Made by a program: the position numbers and the translations under genes. The notes beneath the pieces were generated by a model. It did not search any database. It was not told the origin of the DNA and saw only the letters and a program-made list of their open reading frames with translations. From NCBI GenBank assembly GCA_023390815.1, contig JAEWCC010000007.1:62001-126000 (forward strand): a stretch of DNA of 64,000 nucleotides, written 5' to 3'. Positions within the stretch are counted from its first letter, which is position 1. Each line of letters opens with the position of its first letter. Source of the stretch: Bacillota bacterium (GTDB taxonomy: Bacteria; Bacillota; Clostridia; Christensenellales; SZUA-584). Positions 18,552 to 28,239 of the stretch are shown piece by piece.

Positions 18552-18607
18552 AATAGAAACCTCATTTTCTTATTAACCTCACCTGGTGAAAGATATCTTG
18601 TCATGCG

Positions 18608-19604
18608 CTACTTAAACAAATTCCATGATAAATCCGTCAGATCATACAGCACTTCATGCGTTATCTTACTTTCATTGCACAATTTTCCCGTCAGCAACAA
18701 TGTTCCATTCCGCTTTAACCCAGCGGTTATATCAGCGTTGGCTTTTATGGCCACAATGTCAAGCCAGTGCTGCGTTGCTGTTTCTCCATTTTCACTGAAT
18801 CCTGCGGAAACAACGGTACCGTCTCCCTTAAGCCCTATTGACGTATGGTTACCAGCCGCAACAGCAACGATATCATGCCATTGCTCCACCGCGAGGCAGC
18901 CGCCTGCGTCGTTACCAAACGCTTTTACCGTTCCGTCAGCTTTCAACAAAAGCGTGTGGTTAAAGCCCTGCAGCGACTCCAATGACATTATCAATTCCGA
19001 AGATATCACATTGCCCGCAGTCGTTATCGCCGGCGGCAAGCACTTTACCATCGGCGGTGATTCCAATGGTATGATTATCTCCTGTAGCGACGTCGATCAC
19101 GTTTCTCCACCCGCTTACATCGCATTGCCCATAGGCGTTGTAACCCGCTGCACTGACGCTGCCATCCTCATGAACGGCAACAAAATGATTCATCCCAGCG
19201 GAGCCTGTCACCACGTTGCACATCCCTGCAACGTCGCATCGCCCGTGCGCATTCTCTCCGGCTGTAAGCACAGTCCCTTTATTGGTGATCGCTGCCGAAA
19301 AGTAGCCACCACCACAAAGAACTACTACATTTTTCCAGTCTTTGCTATTGTTTCTGCCATCCTTACCGAAACCTGCGGAGAGAACACTGCCGTTGTTCCT
19401 GAGGCCCATCACATAACCACCGCCAACGGCGATTCGAGCCATCATTTTTCTTGTTTCACTAAGACTGAATCGAGCTGCTTGCACCGCTTCTGCATAAACC
19501 AAGCCGCCCGCCCGTTTTGTCTGTTGTATCTGCGGTTCTTGTCCCGATGCCAGTGAGTTGTTGTTCTCCTTTTCCGTCTTTTTCAAAATATCAAAAAATC
19601 CCAT
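18608..19604 (-). pseudogene. RCC1-like repeat protein, one frameshift
   Basis: The ATG at 19,604 (MGFFDILKK, AAAGGAGATA upstream) starts a series of RCC1-type blades with the pattern G-x-x-H/F-x-x-A/G-x-x-x-x-G-x-V-x-A-A-G (e.g. DGSVSAAGYNAYGQCDVSGW). The frame stops at about 18,960 after VIGVAAGL. The repeats then resume one frame over at FNHTLLLKADGTVKAFG and continue to 18,608. Joined, it would be about 331 residues and close to a beta-propeller in size. A one-base indel or sequencing error near 18,965 separates the halves. The opening MGFF resembles the MGLF cap. Confidence 0.7.
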
Positions 19605-19729
19605 CTTTATATCTCCTTTGTTTTGGTTTTAAATCATCAATAAACTGTAGACCGGTTAGCAGCTAAGAGTTCTGCGTCTACCGGTTAAAATTCCCTGGCT
19701 TGAAACCTACCTCAATCACTGTACTGGTG

Positions 19730-20989
19730 TCATAGTGGCTCAATAAGCCCGTCCTTGTCCACATAATCACTATGACCGGCACAATTGCTGCTGATGGGTC
19801 CGTCGTTGTGGACATCGCGAAACCTCTTTTTCTGGCGGTCGGCGTGCTGTGCGAACAGCTCCGGCAGCTCTGCATCGGAATAGAGCCAGCGCAACTGTAC
19901 GGAGGCGTGCCAATTTCCCTCCGATACCATTTCCTCTAGTAATTCAATCAGCGCGAAAGAGCACCGCTTCTCAAAGAGCTTGCGAATATTTATACCATCG
20001 CCGATGTGCTGCCGCACGAAACGCACGGCTTCATCCTCGCTGCCGCACATGGCAAGCCGTTGCATAATGATATCGCTGTGCTGCGGATATTCCGCCTCGC
20101 GTTTCCGCCACCAGCAAGTCGGCGCGTATTCTACTGGTATCCATGTGGCAATATGTTCACGTTTCAGACTGTCTTTTGGTAAATTTTCAAACAGCGCCAT
20201 AAGCTCATTGGCCTTCATTTTTTTCATCGCGGCGGTTTCGACATCTACTACTGTCGTTTTGATAAATACGTCTTGTGCGTCGCTAGGATCAATACGATTG
20301 GCGGCTCCGCCACTTACATAGCTATCCATAAGGGCAATCTGTTTTAGAAGAGTTGGGTTTTTGATACGCTCATCCTCGATGCACTTGATCCACAGCTTTT
20401 GCATGCTCTTCTCGTCAGCGAATGAGAGGATCAATCTGCATAGCATATTCTCATCCGTTATCTGTTCGCCGCAGAGAGCACGCAGCTTCCCGTTTTCCGA
20501 AGCATCCATCGCAATTTGCGCAAACAGCCTTTGGTCAGCCTCGCCCCAGTCGGATTGTTTAAGCTCCCCCAGGCGCTCCATCGTGGCACAACGCACATCT
20601 GCAGAAAGCGCGCTATTCGCCACAATATGGGTAAGTACTCGGACGTCGCTCAGGTGTCTCACAGCTGCGCGTTTCCCGGAGTCGCTGGGGTGCTGTCGGA
20701 CAAGCGCATACAGCAAGCTTGGGTCGGTCAGCCGTTTCAATACGATCCAGCCGAAGGCTTCCAATGGCGGTTCTTGCGTCAGTGCCATAAAGAACTGTGC
20801 AAGAAATTGCTGGTCATTAATACGTTCAATGCAAAGCTGACGCAAATGAACCTGATCGTCGGGGGACAGCCCGGAATGGGCCAAATCCGAAAGCAGTATT
20901 TCAATCAGCTTCTTCTCGTCGCGTATTCTGCCGATGGCCTTTTTTTGCTTACCCCAATTTGTCGTCATATAAGGCCTAATAATACCCAA
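19730..20989 (-). CDS. HEAT-like repeat protein paired with radical-SAM gene (419 aa)
   Basis: It uses a TTG start at 20,989 behind AAGGAGG (first residues MGIIRPYMTTNWGKQKKA), 17 bp after the radical-SAM stop, so the two are surely cotranscribed. Helical repeats include IRDEKKLIEILLSD, LTDPSLLYALV and LSDVRVLTHIV. The end is NCAGHSDYVDKDGLIEPL. The next frame continues LLSHYDTSTVIEVGF to a stop at 19,678, which matches the H-x-D-T-G tails of sister proteins. A one-base shift has therefore probably cut about 18 residues from the natural tail. Confidence 0.75.
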   Translation of the reverse strand: MGIIRPYMTTNWGKQKKAIGRIRDEKKLIEILLSDLAHSGLSPDDQVHLRQLCIERINDQQFLAQFFMALTQEPPLEAFGWIVLKRLTDPSLLYALVRQHPSDSGKRAAVRHLSDVRVLTHIVANSALSADVRCATMERLGELKQSDWGEADQRLFAQIAMDASENGKLRALCGEQITDENMLCRLILSFADEKSMQKLWIKCIEDERIKNPTLLKQIALMDSYVSGGAANRIDPSDAQDVFIKTTVVDVETAAMKKMKANELMALFENLPKDSLKREHIATWIPVEYAPTCWWRKREAEYPQHSDIIMQRLAMCGSEDEAVRFVRQHIGDGINIRKLFEKRCSFALIELLEEMVSEGNWHASVQLRWLYSDAELPELFAQHADRQKKRFRDVHNDGPISSNCAGHSDYVDKDGLIEPL

Positions 20990-21006
20990 TATTATCCTCC
21001 TTGCCT

Positions 21007-23211
21007 TTAATTGAGCATACCCGCCAGATGCTCAAACGCAGCTTTCCGAGCCGTACAGTCAAAATCACCGTTGTCGATGTTCTGTTTGTCTCTTGACCAT
21101 GCCTTACACATACCGCCGCAGAGGTATCGAACTTCGCATTCTCTGCATTTTTCATTTATGTCCACATCGTGCCGGGTTAGTTCACGGAAAGTTACGCCCT
21201 CTACAACATCCTCGAGCCTGTCTTTAAGCAGGTTGCCCAGCCTCTTATCCGCACCGCACCACGCATAGCACGGATAAGCGCCGCCGTCCGGCTCCACGTA
21301 AAGGTTCTGCCCAAGGCCGCAGGAGAAGCGCGGCCTGAAAGGCCGTTTTTTCTCATTCTCGTCTATGCAGAGAAAATCCGAGTCCTTCGGTGCGCTTTCT
21401 GCTCGGCCTAACGGTAGAATTGGTCTGAATCGCACATTTTCGATCCCAAGACGTTCGCACAATTCATCAATCGATTTCCCTTCTTTTCCTTCGCGCTGCG
21501 TTTTCGTCAGCGTCGCGCAGACGCCTACCCTGCGGACAAAGCCCAATTCCTTAATTCGTTCAAGGTTATCTATCGTCCGTGCGTAACGCCCTGCGCCGCG
21601 TTGCGCATCGTGGCTCGCTTCGTCGCCGTCTACGCTGACCACAATTTCAGGAAAGGCCTCGCATACAGCTTTCAGGCGCTCATCGGAAATCAGAAAGCCA
21701 AGCGACGTGCGCAGTATCAGCCGCATACCTTTCAGCAAAATACGCCTGATTCCCGCTAGCATTGCGTCGATTTCGGTATGCACTAGTGGCTCTCCGCCCG
21801 TCACCACCACCGCGCGAAAAAACGACTTCTGCGCGTCTTTGATAATATTAAGTATCGCGTTTGCAGGCATCTCGCTCATTTCACTCTCGCCGCCCAGCGC
21901 ATAGCAATGTCCGCAGCGCAGCGGGCAATCGAACGTGACGTGCAGATACAGCTTGTTGAGTTCATTGACTCGGTTTTTCTTGTAACGCTCAAGTGCAGTA
22001 CTCGCACCATACGGATAACGGCCCCACTTGGATGCCTGTCTCATACGCTGTTCGTTGATTTCCAGATCGTAGGGATGCGGCTGGTCGCCTGCCATTTGTA
22101 GCAGCGGAGCATTCTCAGGAGTTATGCGTTTCGTCATAATGTAACCCATCTCAAGTGCCATATCGCGCGATATCTCATCGAATACCGCGCGATACGCCTC
22201 GCAGTAAGGATCCTTGTTTGTATTCGATGCGAACATGTTGTAAAGGCATCCGCCGCTGCAATACGGGAAGTGTACGCACGTCCCGCATTCCGCATGCGCG
22301 CCTTCCTGCTTTTCCAGTAATTTGCGATACGCTGCGCTTTCAATAATCTGTGCTTCCGTCAGGTCGTCCATCACGTTCCCCAGCACAAATTCAGCATGAC
22401 CGCAGAAGCGCTGGCATGAATATACGCTGCCATCTGGCGCGATCGCCGCGAAACGACCGAGGCACGGGAAAAAAGTGCACGTATGTCCCTCTCCGTCAAA
22501 GCAGCCTTTCGCCATGGAGTCCAGCGTCGATACCCTTGTCTGCCGCATATTGTTTTTATACGCTGCCAGAGTGTCCAGCATAATTTTGGTCATGTCCGCT
22601 ACGGCCACAGTATACGCGTCAGTTTCGCGGCCAAGTGCGCGTACCGCGCCGTGTAAAGCATATGGAATACCACTGCGCAAACTGCCTGCGTAATGCCGGA
22701 ATACGCGCTCCGCCTCTCCCGCGGATTCGTGAGTAAATGTGCAGATGCGGCTGGCCTCCACGCCATATTGCAGCAGCACCGACCGCCCGCGCTCGTTGGC
22801 GGCGTAGTACCCTTTTCCACGTTGTACATCACACATCGCCTCATCGCCGTCTATGCTCGTGCCCACTGCTATTTGGTAACCTCGGATGAGCTGTGCCATA
22901 TGCTCATCCATCGCGATAAGGTTGCTCTGCATGGAAAGGCGCAGCCTACGCCCGAAGCGTTGCTGCAGCTTTGGTAATATGTATTCGTAAAACTCCGGTC
23001 CGGCCAGCAGCGGTTCGCCGCCGTGAAATGTGACGCGTACGTTTCCCTCTTCAGGCGCGATCCGTTCCATAAAATCAAGAGCTTTATCTGCCACCTCACG
23101 CGTCATGGTTTCGCCCCGGTTGGGGCCGAAGCAATAGGTACACGAGGCCTGGCAGGCCGCTGTGGGCACGAGCATGAAGTTGGAGGGGCAAAAAGCGGAT
23201 GTATGTTCCAT
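21007..23211 (-). CDS. Tandem radical-SAM/SPASM enzyme (734 aa)
   Basis: I use the ATG at 23,211 (MEHTSAFCPSNF) with AGGAG 7 bp upstream. Two complete radical-SAM units lie in one chain. The first has CxxxCxxC at residues 20, 24 and 27 and a GGEP motif near 64; the second has it at 429, 433 and 436 and a GGEP near 472. Each is followed by a SPASM-type Cys set (first C-x-x-C...C-x-x-x-C near 309-322; second near 689-702). SPASM enzymes modify peptides or proteins with auxiliary iron-sulfur clusters, as in sulfatase maturation and RiPP biosynthesis. No sulfatase or short precursor peptide is nearby; the only obvious partners are the HEAT proteins. The substrate is therefore inferred, not shown. 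Confidence 0.88.
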   Translation of the reverse strand: MEHTSAFCPSNFMLVPTAACQASCTYCFGPNRGETMTREVADKALDFMERIAPEEGNVRVTFHGGEPLLAGPEFYEYILPKLQQRFGRRLRLSMQSNLIAMDEHMAQLIRGYQIAVGTSIDGDEAMCDVQRGKGYYAANERGRSVLLQYGVEASRICTFTHESAGEAERVFRHYAGSLRSGIPYALHGAVRALGRETDAYTVAVADMTKIMLDTLAAYKNNMRQTRVSTLDSMAKGCFDGEGHTCTFFPCLGRFAAIAPDGSVYSCQRFCGHAEFVLGNVMDDLTEAQIIESAAYRKLLEKQEGAHAECGTCVHFPYCSGGCLYNMFASNTNKDPYCEAYRAVFDEISRDMALEMGYIMTKRITPENAPLLQMAGDQPHPYDLEINEQRMRQASKWGRYPYGASTALERYKKNRVNELNKLYLHVTFDCPLRCGHCYALGGESEMSEMPANAILNIIKDAQKSFFRAVVVTGGEPLVHTEIDAMLAGIRRILLKGMRLILRTSLGFLISDERLKAVCEAFPEIVVSVDGDEASHDAQRGAGRYARTIDNLERIKELGFVRRVGVCATLTKTQREGKEGKSIDELCERLGIENVRFRPILPLGRAESAPKDSDFLCIDENEKKRPFRPRFSCGLGQNLYVEPDGGAYPCYAWCGADKRLGNLLKDRLEDVVEGVTFRELTRHDVDINEKCRECEVRYLCGGMCKAWSRDKQNIDNGDFDCTARKAAFEHLAGMLN

Positions 23212-23221
23212 TTTGTCTCCT

Positions 23222-24047
23222 TTATTCAATCGTAAAAAACTCGGGCGGTATCATACTGTCGGAATGTCCGAAATCCACATGGTCGCCAAGGTCCTGATAG
23301 TGGGACTCCGAATCGTTATGCTCTTCTTCACGAATCACGTGTCCGTTCAGCCGCGTAATATGTTCCTGAAACCTCCCGCTCCGGTATATATGTTGCAGTA
23401 AAGTGCATGCGTCAACGGATTTGCGTTCAAAGCAGTGATCGGTCAGCTACTGGAACGCGGCTTCGTCTATCTCTGTGATCCAATCCGCTTCCCCATGAGC
23501 GCTTTCCTGAACAAGTCGGCAGCCCACATACCTTGAGAGTGTTTGCTCTTCCTCCAGAAAACCGGCAAGCAGCCCCGGAGACGAAAGTTTTTGTATAGCG
23601 GCTCGCCGTACCTCAGCGTCCCTATCCTCCCGGCATATGCGAAGCAGCAAATCCGCACCTTTCCGGACAGTATGGCCTGAATACATCCCTGTTTTGCTGC
23701 GCGATCTGCGCGAGAGCCACCGGATCGTTGATCCTGTCCATCGCTGTTCACCGCACGATGGACTCCCCGGCCTGTGCAATCGGCACCAGCAGTTTGTTCG
23801 GGACTTGCAGCCGCTTCATCATCCCGGTCAGCGCCATGGATACGCTTCTGGACAGCGTTCCCACCGCCAGGCCGAGCTTCAGCAACATATCCTCGTCCAC
23901 AATATGGCCTATCGTCTCGGCCTTTGCGGTATCGCAGGTCAGCTCGTCAGGAGCAATCAGCTTAAGCCTTCTGGCTTTTCATTCGCGATATGCCCTCAGT
24001 GCTTTGTCGGGATTATCTCTATTTTCCCAAACGGGTCTGAACAGTCT
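23222..24047 (-). pseudogene. HEAT-like repeat gene, inactivated
   Basis: The frame begins with the family cap without a start codon (RLFRPVWENRDNPDKALRAY; CAT where ATG is expected). It continues with helical repeats (LLKLGLAVGTLSRSVSMAL, TAMDRINDPVALAQIA). Two in-frame TGA codons interrupt it, one at VR-TGA-TAMDRI where CGA would give a normal repeat. A frameshift leads to VRRAAIQKLSSPGLLAGF and a stop at 23,447. The tail survives beyond: HIYRSGRFQEHITRLNG, then DHVDFGHSDS and PPEFFTIE, ending at 23,222 inside the radical-SAM ribosome site. Confidence 0.8.
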
Positions 24048-24053
24048 ATGCCC

Positions 24054-26726
24054 CTACATCTCATTCGTCAGATTGAAATATGTATACCCCTCGTCCATGT
24101 GGCACCATTCGTCCCGGTATGCTTTGCCTTGCACGTCCACATGGGATATGGCTTTTTGTTCGAGCCCTTCTATGGCTCCGGAAAAACGACCCGCTGCGTA
24201 GACCCGCTTCAGCGCCGTCGCCACGGGTCGGTAGTCGAATTGCTCGTCCTTTTCGTTTTCCGCAATGATGGAGATCATCTTCACGACCGCTACGTCATTC
24301 AGCCGCCATGCCCAACGCTTGTCAAGTTCGTCCAAACGCGAACAGATTTCAGGCGTACAATAGCGCGGGATATCAGAAATCACGGTCTCAAAAAGCGCCT
24401 TCGCGTCGGTAACGCGCCGCAACGCCTCTTTCCGTACGTTCAGCGCCTTCGCCTCCCGGGCGATTATCAGCAGCTTATCCGGATCGGTGATTCGCTTCAT
24501 ATCCATATCCGCTTTTTCAAGGTTCAATGCTATGTCCATCAGCGTATCCTCGTCAGCAATGCGCCGGACGGCTTCCTCCCTCATCAGCAGCGGCATATAC
24601 GTATCAAGCGCAAGCTTTTTTAACTCTTCCGGGCTGGTGATCGCATCGAGTGCTGCCATCTGTTCCCTAAGCTCCTTTTCGTAATATGGGATGCGGTCTT
24701 CCGCATTCGTTTCCGGCACTACCGCGGGGACATGTTCTTCAGGTTTCGGCAACAAGTCAAAGTAGATGTAATCCCCGTCCTGATGGCACCATTTATCGCG
24801 ATATTCCTTTCCGGTATAGTCGAAGTGCGCCACGGCTTTTCCATGCAATCCCTCAATGGCCGCTTTTGCACGTCCCTGCCGGTATATGCTTTTTAGCGCA
24901 GCCGCATAATGTCGGTAGTCGAACTGCTCATCCTTTTTGTTGTTCGCGATAACGCAGGTGAGCGTTTTAACCGCCGCGTCGTCAAGCTGCTGCGCCCAAT
25001 CCGCATCCAACTCGCTCAGGCGCTCGCAGATCTCGGGCTTAAAGCTATTTTGCACATTGGCGCTTACTAATTTAAAAAGCGCTTTCGCGTCATGAATACG
25101 CTTTAGCGCCTGTTTGCGTATCCGCAGGTCTTTTGCGTCGTTGGCGACAAGCAGTAACATATCCGGGTTTTTAATCGTGTGCAGGTTGAAATCCTGTTCC
25201 TCCGGCATCTCGATCTTCAGCGCAACGTCGAGCAGCGTATATTCGTCCGTGATTCGACGGGCTGCCGCCGCGCGTATTCTCGGCGCAACATCGCCGTCCA
25301 GTGCGATTTCCTTTAATGCCAACTGGCTTGTGACCGCCTGCAGATCCTGCAGCGCGTCGTTTACGTCCCTATTGTTTTGACGTCTGAATATCACCGGATC
25401 GATATCCGGCTTTATATCGTCAAGTTCCAGATAGGTAAAGCCTCCGTCCTCGTGGCAGCCCTTATCACGGTTTACCTTCCCGCTGGAATCGCTGTGAGAT
25501 ACGGCAGTCCCTTTAAGCGCGGCGATATGCTGCACCGCATGTCCTTTCCCGTACATGCGCCTCAGCGCGGCTGCAATATGAGTATAATCGAACCGCTGGT
25601 CCGCCGTATTCTCCGCCAGTATCCCTGCCAAACCCTCCACGGTACGGTTACCGGCTTTTTGTACCCAGTCTTTATCGATTTCGTCGAGTCGCTCGAAAAA
25701 TTTTCGGTCTCTGTAGCGCTTTGGGTTGTTGTCAAACAGCGAAAGCATCGTATCCAGTCTGCCAATGCGCAGCAGTGCGTTCTCGCTGATCTCGCTGTCC
25801 TTAGCGCCATGGTGGACGCGCAGTAGCGCCTCGTCCCCCGACACATATTTCAGTGCATCCGAACACAGAAAACTCGTTTGGTATTCGGATGGAAACCGTT
25901 CCGGGCCGTCGTGCATGGCGATGCGCTCAAATACCCCAAAATCCCGGATGCGGCTTTTGGCCTGAACACGCGCCTCCTCCGGCCCGCTCAGCGCCATCAA
26001 CGCCAGCTGCCGATCGTCTTCGAGGTCTTCCGGGCTTACCAGCTTTGTACATTCACGCAGTATGTATTCATTCAACGTTTGGTCCATGATTACCAGTGCA
26101 AGTGCCGGGTCACCCGCTTTCTTCACTGCACCGGTGCAAATGTGTGCCTTCTGCGCAGTGTGTGCCAGCTTGACCGCACGGCCGGTATCCGTCATATTGG
26201 CTATTGCAGCCAGACGGATATCTTCGTCATCCGCCGAGTCGAACGCTTCATTCAGGTATTGCGGATCATTGACCCTCTCCAGCGCGATCATGCGTACTCC
26301 TTGATCCAGGTCTTTCGCAGCCAGCCACTTGAGTGTCGCCTGATCTGCCAGATGCGCCGCTGCCTTGCGGCGCAGCCCGTACCCCCCCGCGTACCGAGCT
26401 ACGGCGGCCAAACAGCTTTGCAACTTCGCGTCACTTTCGATCGCCCGCTTATCCATCTTTTCAAGGCCGTCCCACACGCGGCAAAGCGGCTCCACTGCCC
26501 TGAGGCGTTTGATCGCTGCTTCGCGCGGGACGCTTAATTTTGGCGTGTTTATCACATCTAGAATTAGCTGGCAGTCCCAAATCCGTTTTACCGCTTCCTC
26601 GCGAATATAATGATTGGATGCATTCAATGCCGCGTCGCGAAGTGTTGCTTCCTTTTGAACTTTGTTCAGCGCCGCCAATGCATTTTTAAAGTTCTCCGAC
26701 ATCCATCCCGGCTTGAAAAGGCCCAT
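24054..26726 (-). CDS. Giant HEAT-like protein with three tail modules (890 aa)
   Basis: The start MGLFKPGWMSENFKNALAAL at 26,726 has a TCCTCCTT complement upstream. Helical repeats fill residues 20-400. The family tail then occurs three times, near residues 409-436, 632-657 and 860-888. Each is led by a helix such as LKSIYRQGRAKAAIEGLHGK. The tails read SHSDSSGK...CHEDGGFTY, AHFDYTGKEYRDKWCHQDG and SHVDVQGKAYRDEWCHMDEG. The spacers repeat a PEICxRLxELD unit and an EQFDYR unit, so the protein grew by duplicating a C-terminal block of about 225 residues. This shows the tail is a portable domain, not merely an end. Conserved His, Asp and Cys suggest metal binding or a modification site. Confidence 0.82.
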   Translation of the reverse strand: MGLFKPGWMSENFKNALAALNKVQKEATLRDAALNASNHYIREEAVKRIWDCQLILDVINTPKLSVPREAAIKRLRAVEPLCRVWDGLEKMDKRAIESDAKLQSCLAAVARYAGGYGLRRKAAAHLADQATLKWLAAKDLDQGVRMIALERVNDPQYLNEAFDSADDEDIRLAAIANMTDTGRAVKLAHTAQKAHICTGAVKKAGDPALALVIMDQTLNEYILRECTKLVSPEDLEDDRQLALMALSGPEEARVQAKSRIRDFGVFERIAMHDGPERFPSEYQTSFLCSDALKYVSGDEALLRVHHGAKDSEISENALLRIGRLDTMLSLFDNNPKRYRDRKFFERLDEIDKDWVQKAGNRTVEGLAGILAENTADQRFDYTHIAAALRRMYGKGHAVQHIAALKGTAVSHSDSSGKVNRDKGCHEDGGFTYLELDDIKPDIDPVIFRRQNNRDVNDALQDLQAVTSQLALKEIALDGDVAPRIRAAAARRITDEYTLLDVALKIEMPEEQDFNLHTIKNPDMLLLVANDAKDLRIRKQALKRIHDAKALFKLVSANVQNSFKPEICERLSELDADWAQQLDDAAVKTLTCVIANNKKDEQFDYRHYAAALKSIYRQGRAKAAIEGLHGKAVAHFDYTGKEYRDKWCHQDGDYIYFDLLPKPEEHVPAVVPETNAEDRIPYYEKELREQMAALDAITSPEELKKLALDTYMPLLMREEAVRRIADEDTLMDIALNLEKADMDMKRITDPDKLLIIAREAKALNVRKEALRRVTDAKALFETVISDIPRYCTPEICSRLDELDKRWAWRLNDVAVVKMISIIAENEKDEQFDYRPVATALKRVYAAGRFSGAIEGLEQKAISHVDVQGKAYRDEWCHMDEGYTYFNLTNEM

Positions 26727-26812
26727 TGTATCCTCCTTGCTGGTTTCCGCCTGTTTTCCCTTCACCGCGCGCAACTCTTTCCGACCACTCCGCTGTTTAT
26801 TCAGTTTTGTTC

Positions 26813-28228
26813 TCAGTCCAGCGTAAAGTAAGTATAACCTTCATCGTTATGGCACGACGCACTACGGTACTCCTTGCCATGATGGTCGCTGTGAGCAATC
26901 GGTTTGTTCATTAAACCTTTAATCTCCGTTTGAATACGTCCCCTTTGGTATACCCGTTTCAGCACCGAACCAATATACCGCATGTCGAATCTCTCATCCG
27001 CCCTGTTACACGAAACAGTTTTAACGAGCGCTTTTACCACGTCGTCATCCAGCCGCAGCGGCCAGTCTGCATCCAACTCGTCCAGCCGTGTGCATATTTC
27101 CGGCGTGAAGCTGCGCGGCATATCTGCTCTGACCACTGTATAAAGTATTTCTACATCCGTTATGCGCCGGAGGGCTTCCTCCCGCACCTCGCGCGCATTG
27201 GCTCCTTTAGCCAGCGCCAGCAGTATACGCTCATCGGCAATTCGGCTGACGGCCTGTACGCTGAGCTTATTGGGCATATTCGGATTTAAAGCGACAGCCC
27301 TCAAAAATTCGGGGGATTGAAACGCCGGAATCGTCTCATGGGAAAGACCGTATTCCGCAGCCTTTACGCCAATGTTTTCCCACTCGTGTTTTACGGGAAA
27401 ACGCTGGCTGTGTTTGCACGCTGCGATGCGCTCGAACACAGTAAAATCTTGAATCCTGCACACTGCATCCGCACGCACCTCCTCCGGCCCGCACAGCGCC
27501 AGCACGGCAAGCCGCCAGTCATCTGTGATATCGGCCGCATTCACCATTCCGGCACACTCTTCGCATACCGCTAGGTGCAGCGTCTGCCCCATAATCTCTG
27601 CGCCAAGCGCCTTATCACCTGTTTTGCGGAGCGCTTTGATGCATGTATAGGGCTTTTCGGTATTACGCGCCATCCATGCCGCGGACGCGGGATTTTGCAT
27701 ATAAATAGCAATGCACAAACGCAGGTCTTCGGAATCCGCCGCCTCGAATACAGCTTGCAGATAGTCCTGATCGTCTATCCGAACCAGCGCATTCACACGC
27801 GCCGCTTCGTCTTTGTCATTCTCGTATATCCATTTCAGCAGCGCCTGATCCGTCACAAAACCCGCCGCTTTGCGGCGCAGTATCACGGTTCCATACCGCG
27901 AAACATAGGCGAGGCAATCTTGAAGCAATGTATTATGTATGGTGGCTCTCCCGTTGGTCATGCAGATATCACACCATGCGCTTGCAAACGGTTCAATCTC
28001 CAGCAGCCGGTCAACCGCTTGTTCACCAATGCCTTCCGGCCCCGTGTCTCTGGCCAGTTCCATCAGCATCGAAGCATCCTCCATCCGCTCAATGGCTTCT
28101 TTTCGGATACGCATATCAGGCGCTTCGCGTGCCGCATGGCAAAGCACAGTCTGGCTTTTAACCCTCTGTATCGCCCGTTCCGCTTTACAGTAATCACCGG
28201 ACATCCATTCCGGTTGAAACAGCCTCAT
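26813..28228 (-). CDS. HEAT-like repeat protein, MRLF variant (471 aa)
   Basis: The start MRLFQPEWMSGDYCKAERAI at 28,228 has AGGGAGG 6 bp upstream. It aligns along its length with the first half of the 890-residue neighbour (e.g. RKAAGFVTDQALLKWI against RKAAAHLADQATLKWL). It has one tail: PEICTRLDELD, a LKRVYQRGRIQTEIKGLMNK helix, AHSDHHGKEYRSASCHNDEG and a final YTYFTLD. It is the nearest relative of the triplicated protein and represents the single-tail form. It is 11 bp downstream of the zinc-ribbon gene at 28,240. Confidence 0.82.
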   Translation of the reverse strand: MRLFQPEWMSGDYCKAERAIQRVKSQTVLCHAAREAPDMRIRKEAIERMEDASMLMELARDTGPEGIGEQAVDRLLEIEPFASAWCDICMTNGRATIHNTLLQDCLAYVSRYGTVILRRKAAGFVTDQALLKWIYENDKDEAARVNALVRIDDQDYLQAVFEAADSEDLRLCIAIYMQNPASAAWMARNTEKPYTCIKALRKTGDKALGAEIMGQTLHLAVCEECAGMVNAADITDDWRLAVLALCGPEEVRADAVCRIQDFTVFERIAACKHSQRFPVKHEWENIGVKAAEYGLSHETIPAFQSPEFLRAVALNPNMPNKLSVQAVSRIADERILLALAKGANAREVREEALRRITDVEILYTVVRADMPRSFTPEICTRLDELDADWPLRLDDDVVKALVKTVSCNRADERFDMRYIGSVLKRVYQRGRIQTEIKGLMNKPIAHSDHHGKEYRSASCHNDEGYTYFTLD

Positions 28229-28239
28229 GCAGCGCCTCC

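Noticed and set aside
21007..23211. Anaerobic sulfatase-maturating enzyme
   Set aside because: It has two radical-SAM units and no sulfatase gene is near; the SPASM type is shared by many other maturases.
23222..24047. In-frame TGA codons as selenocysteine or recoded stops
   Set aside because: They sit with a lost start codon and frameshifts, and CGA-to-TGA mutation explains at least one of them.
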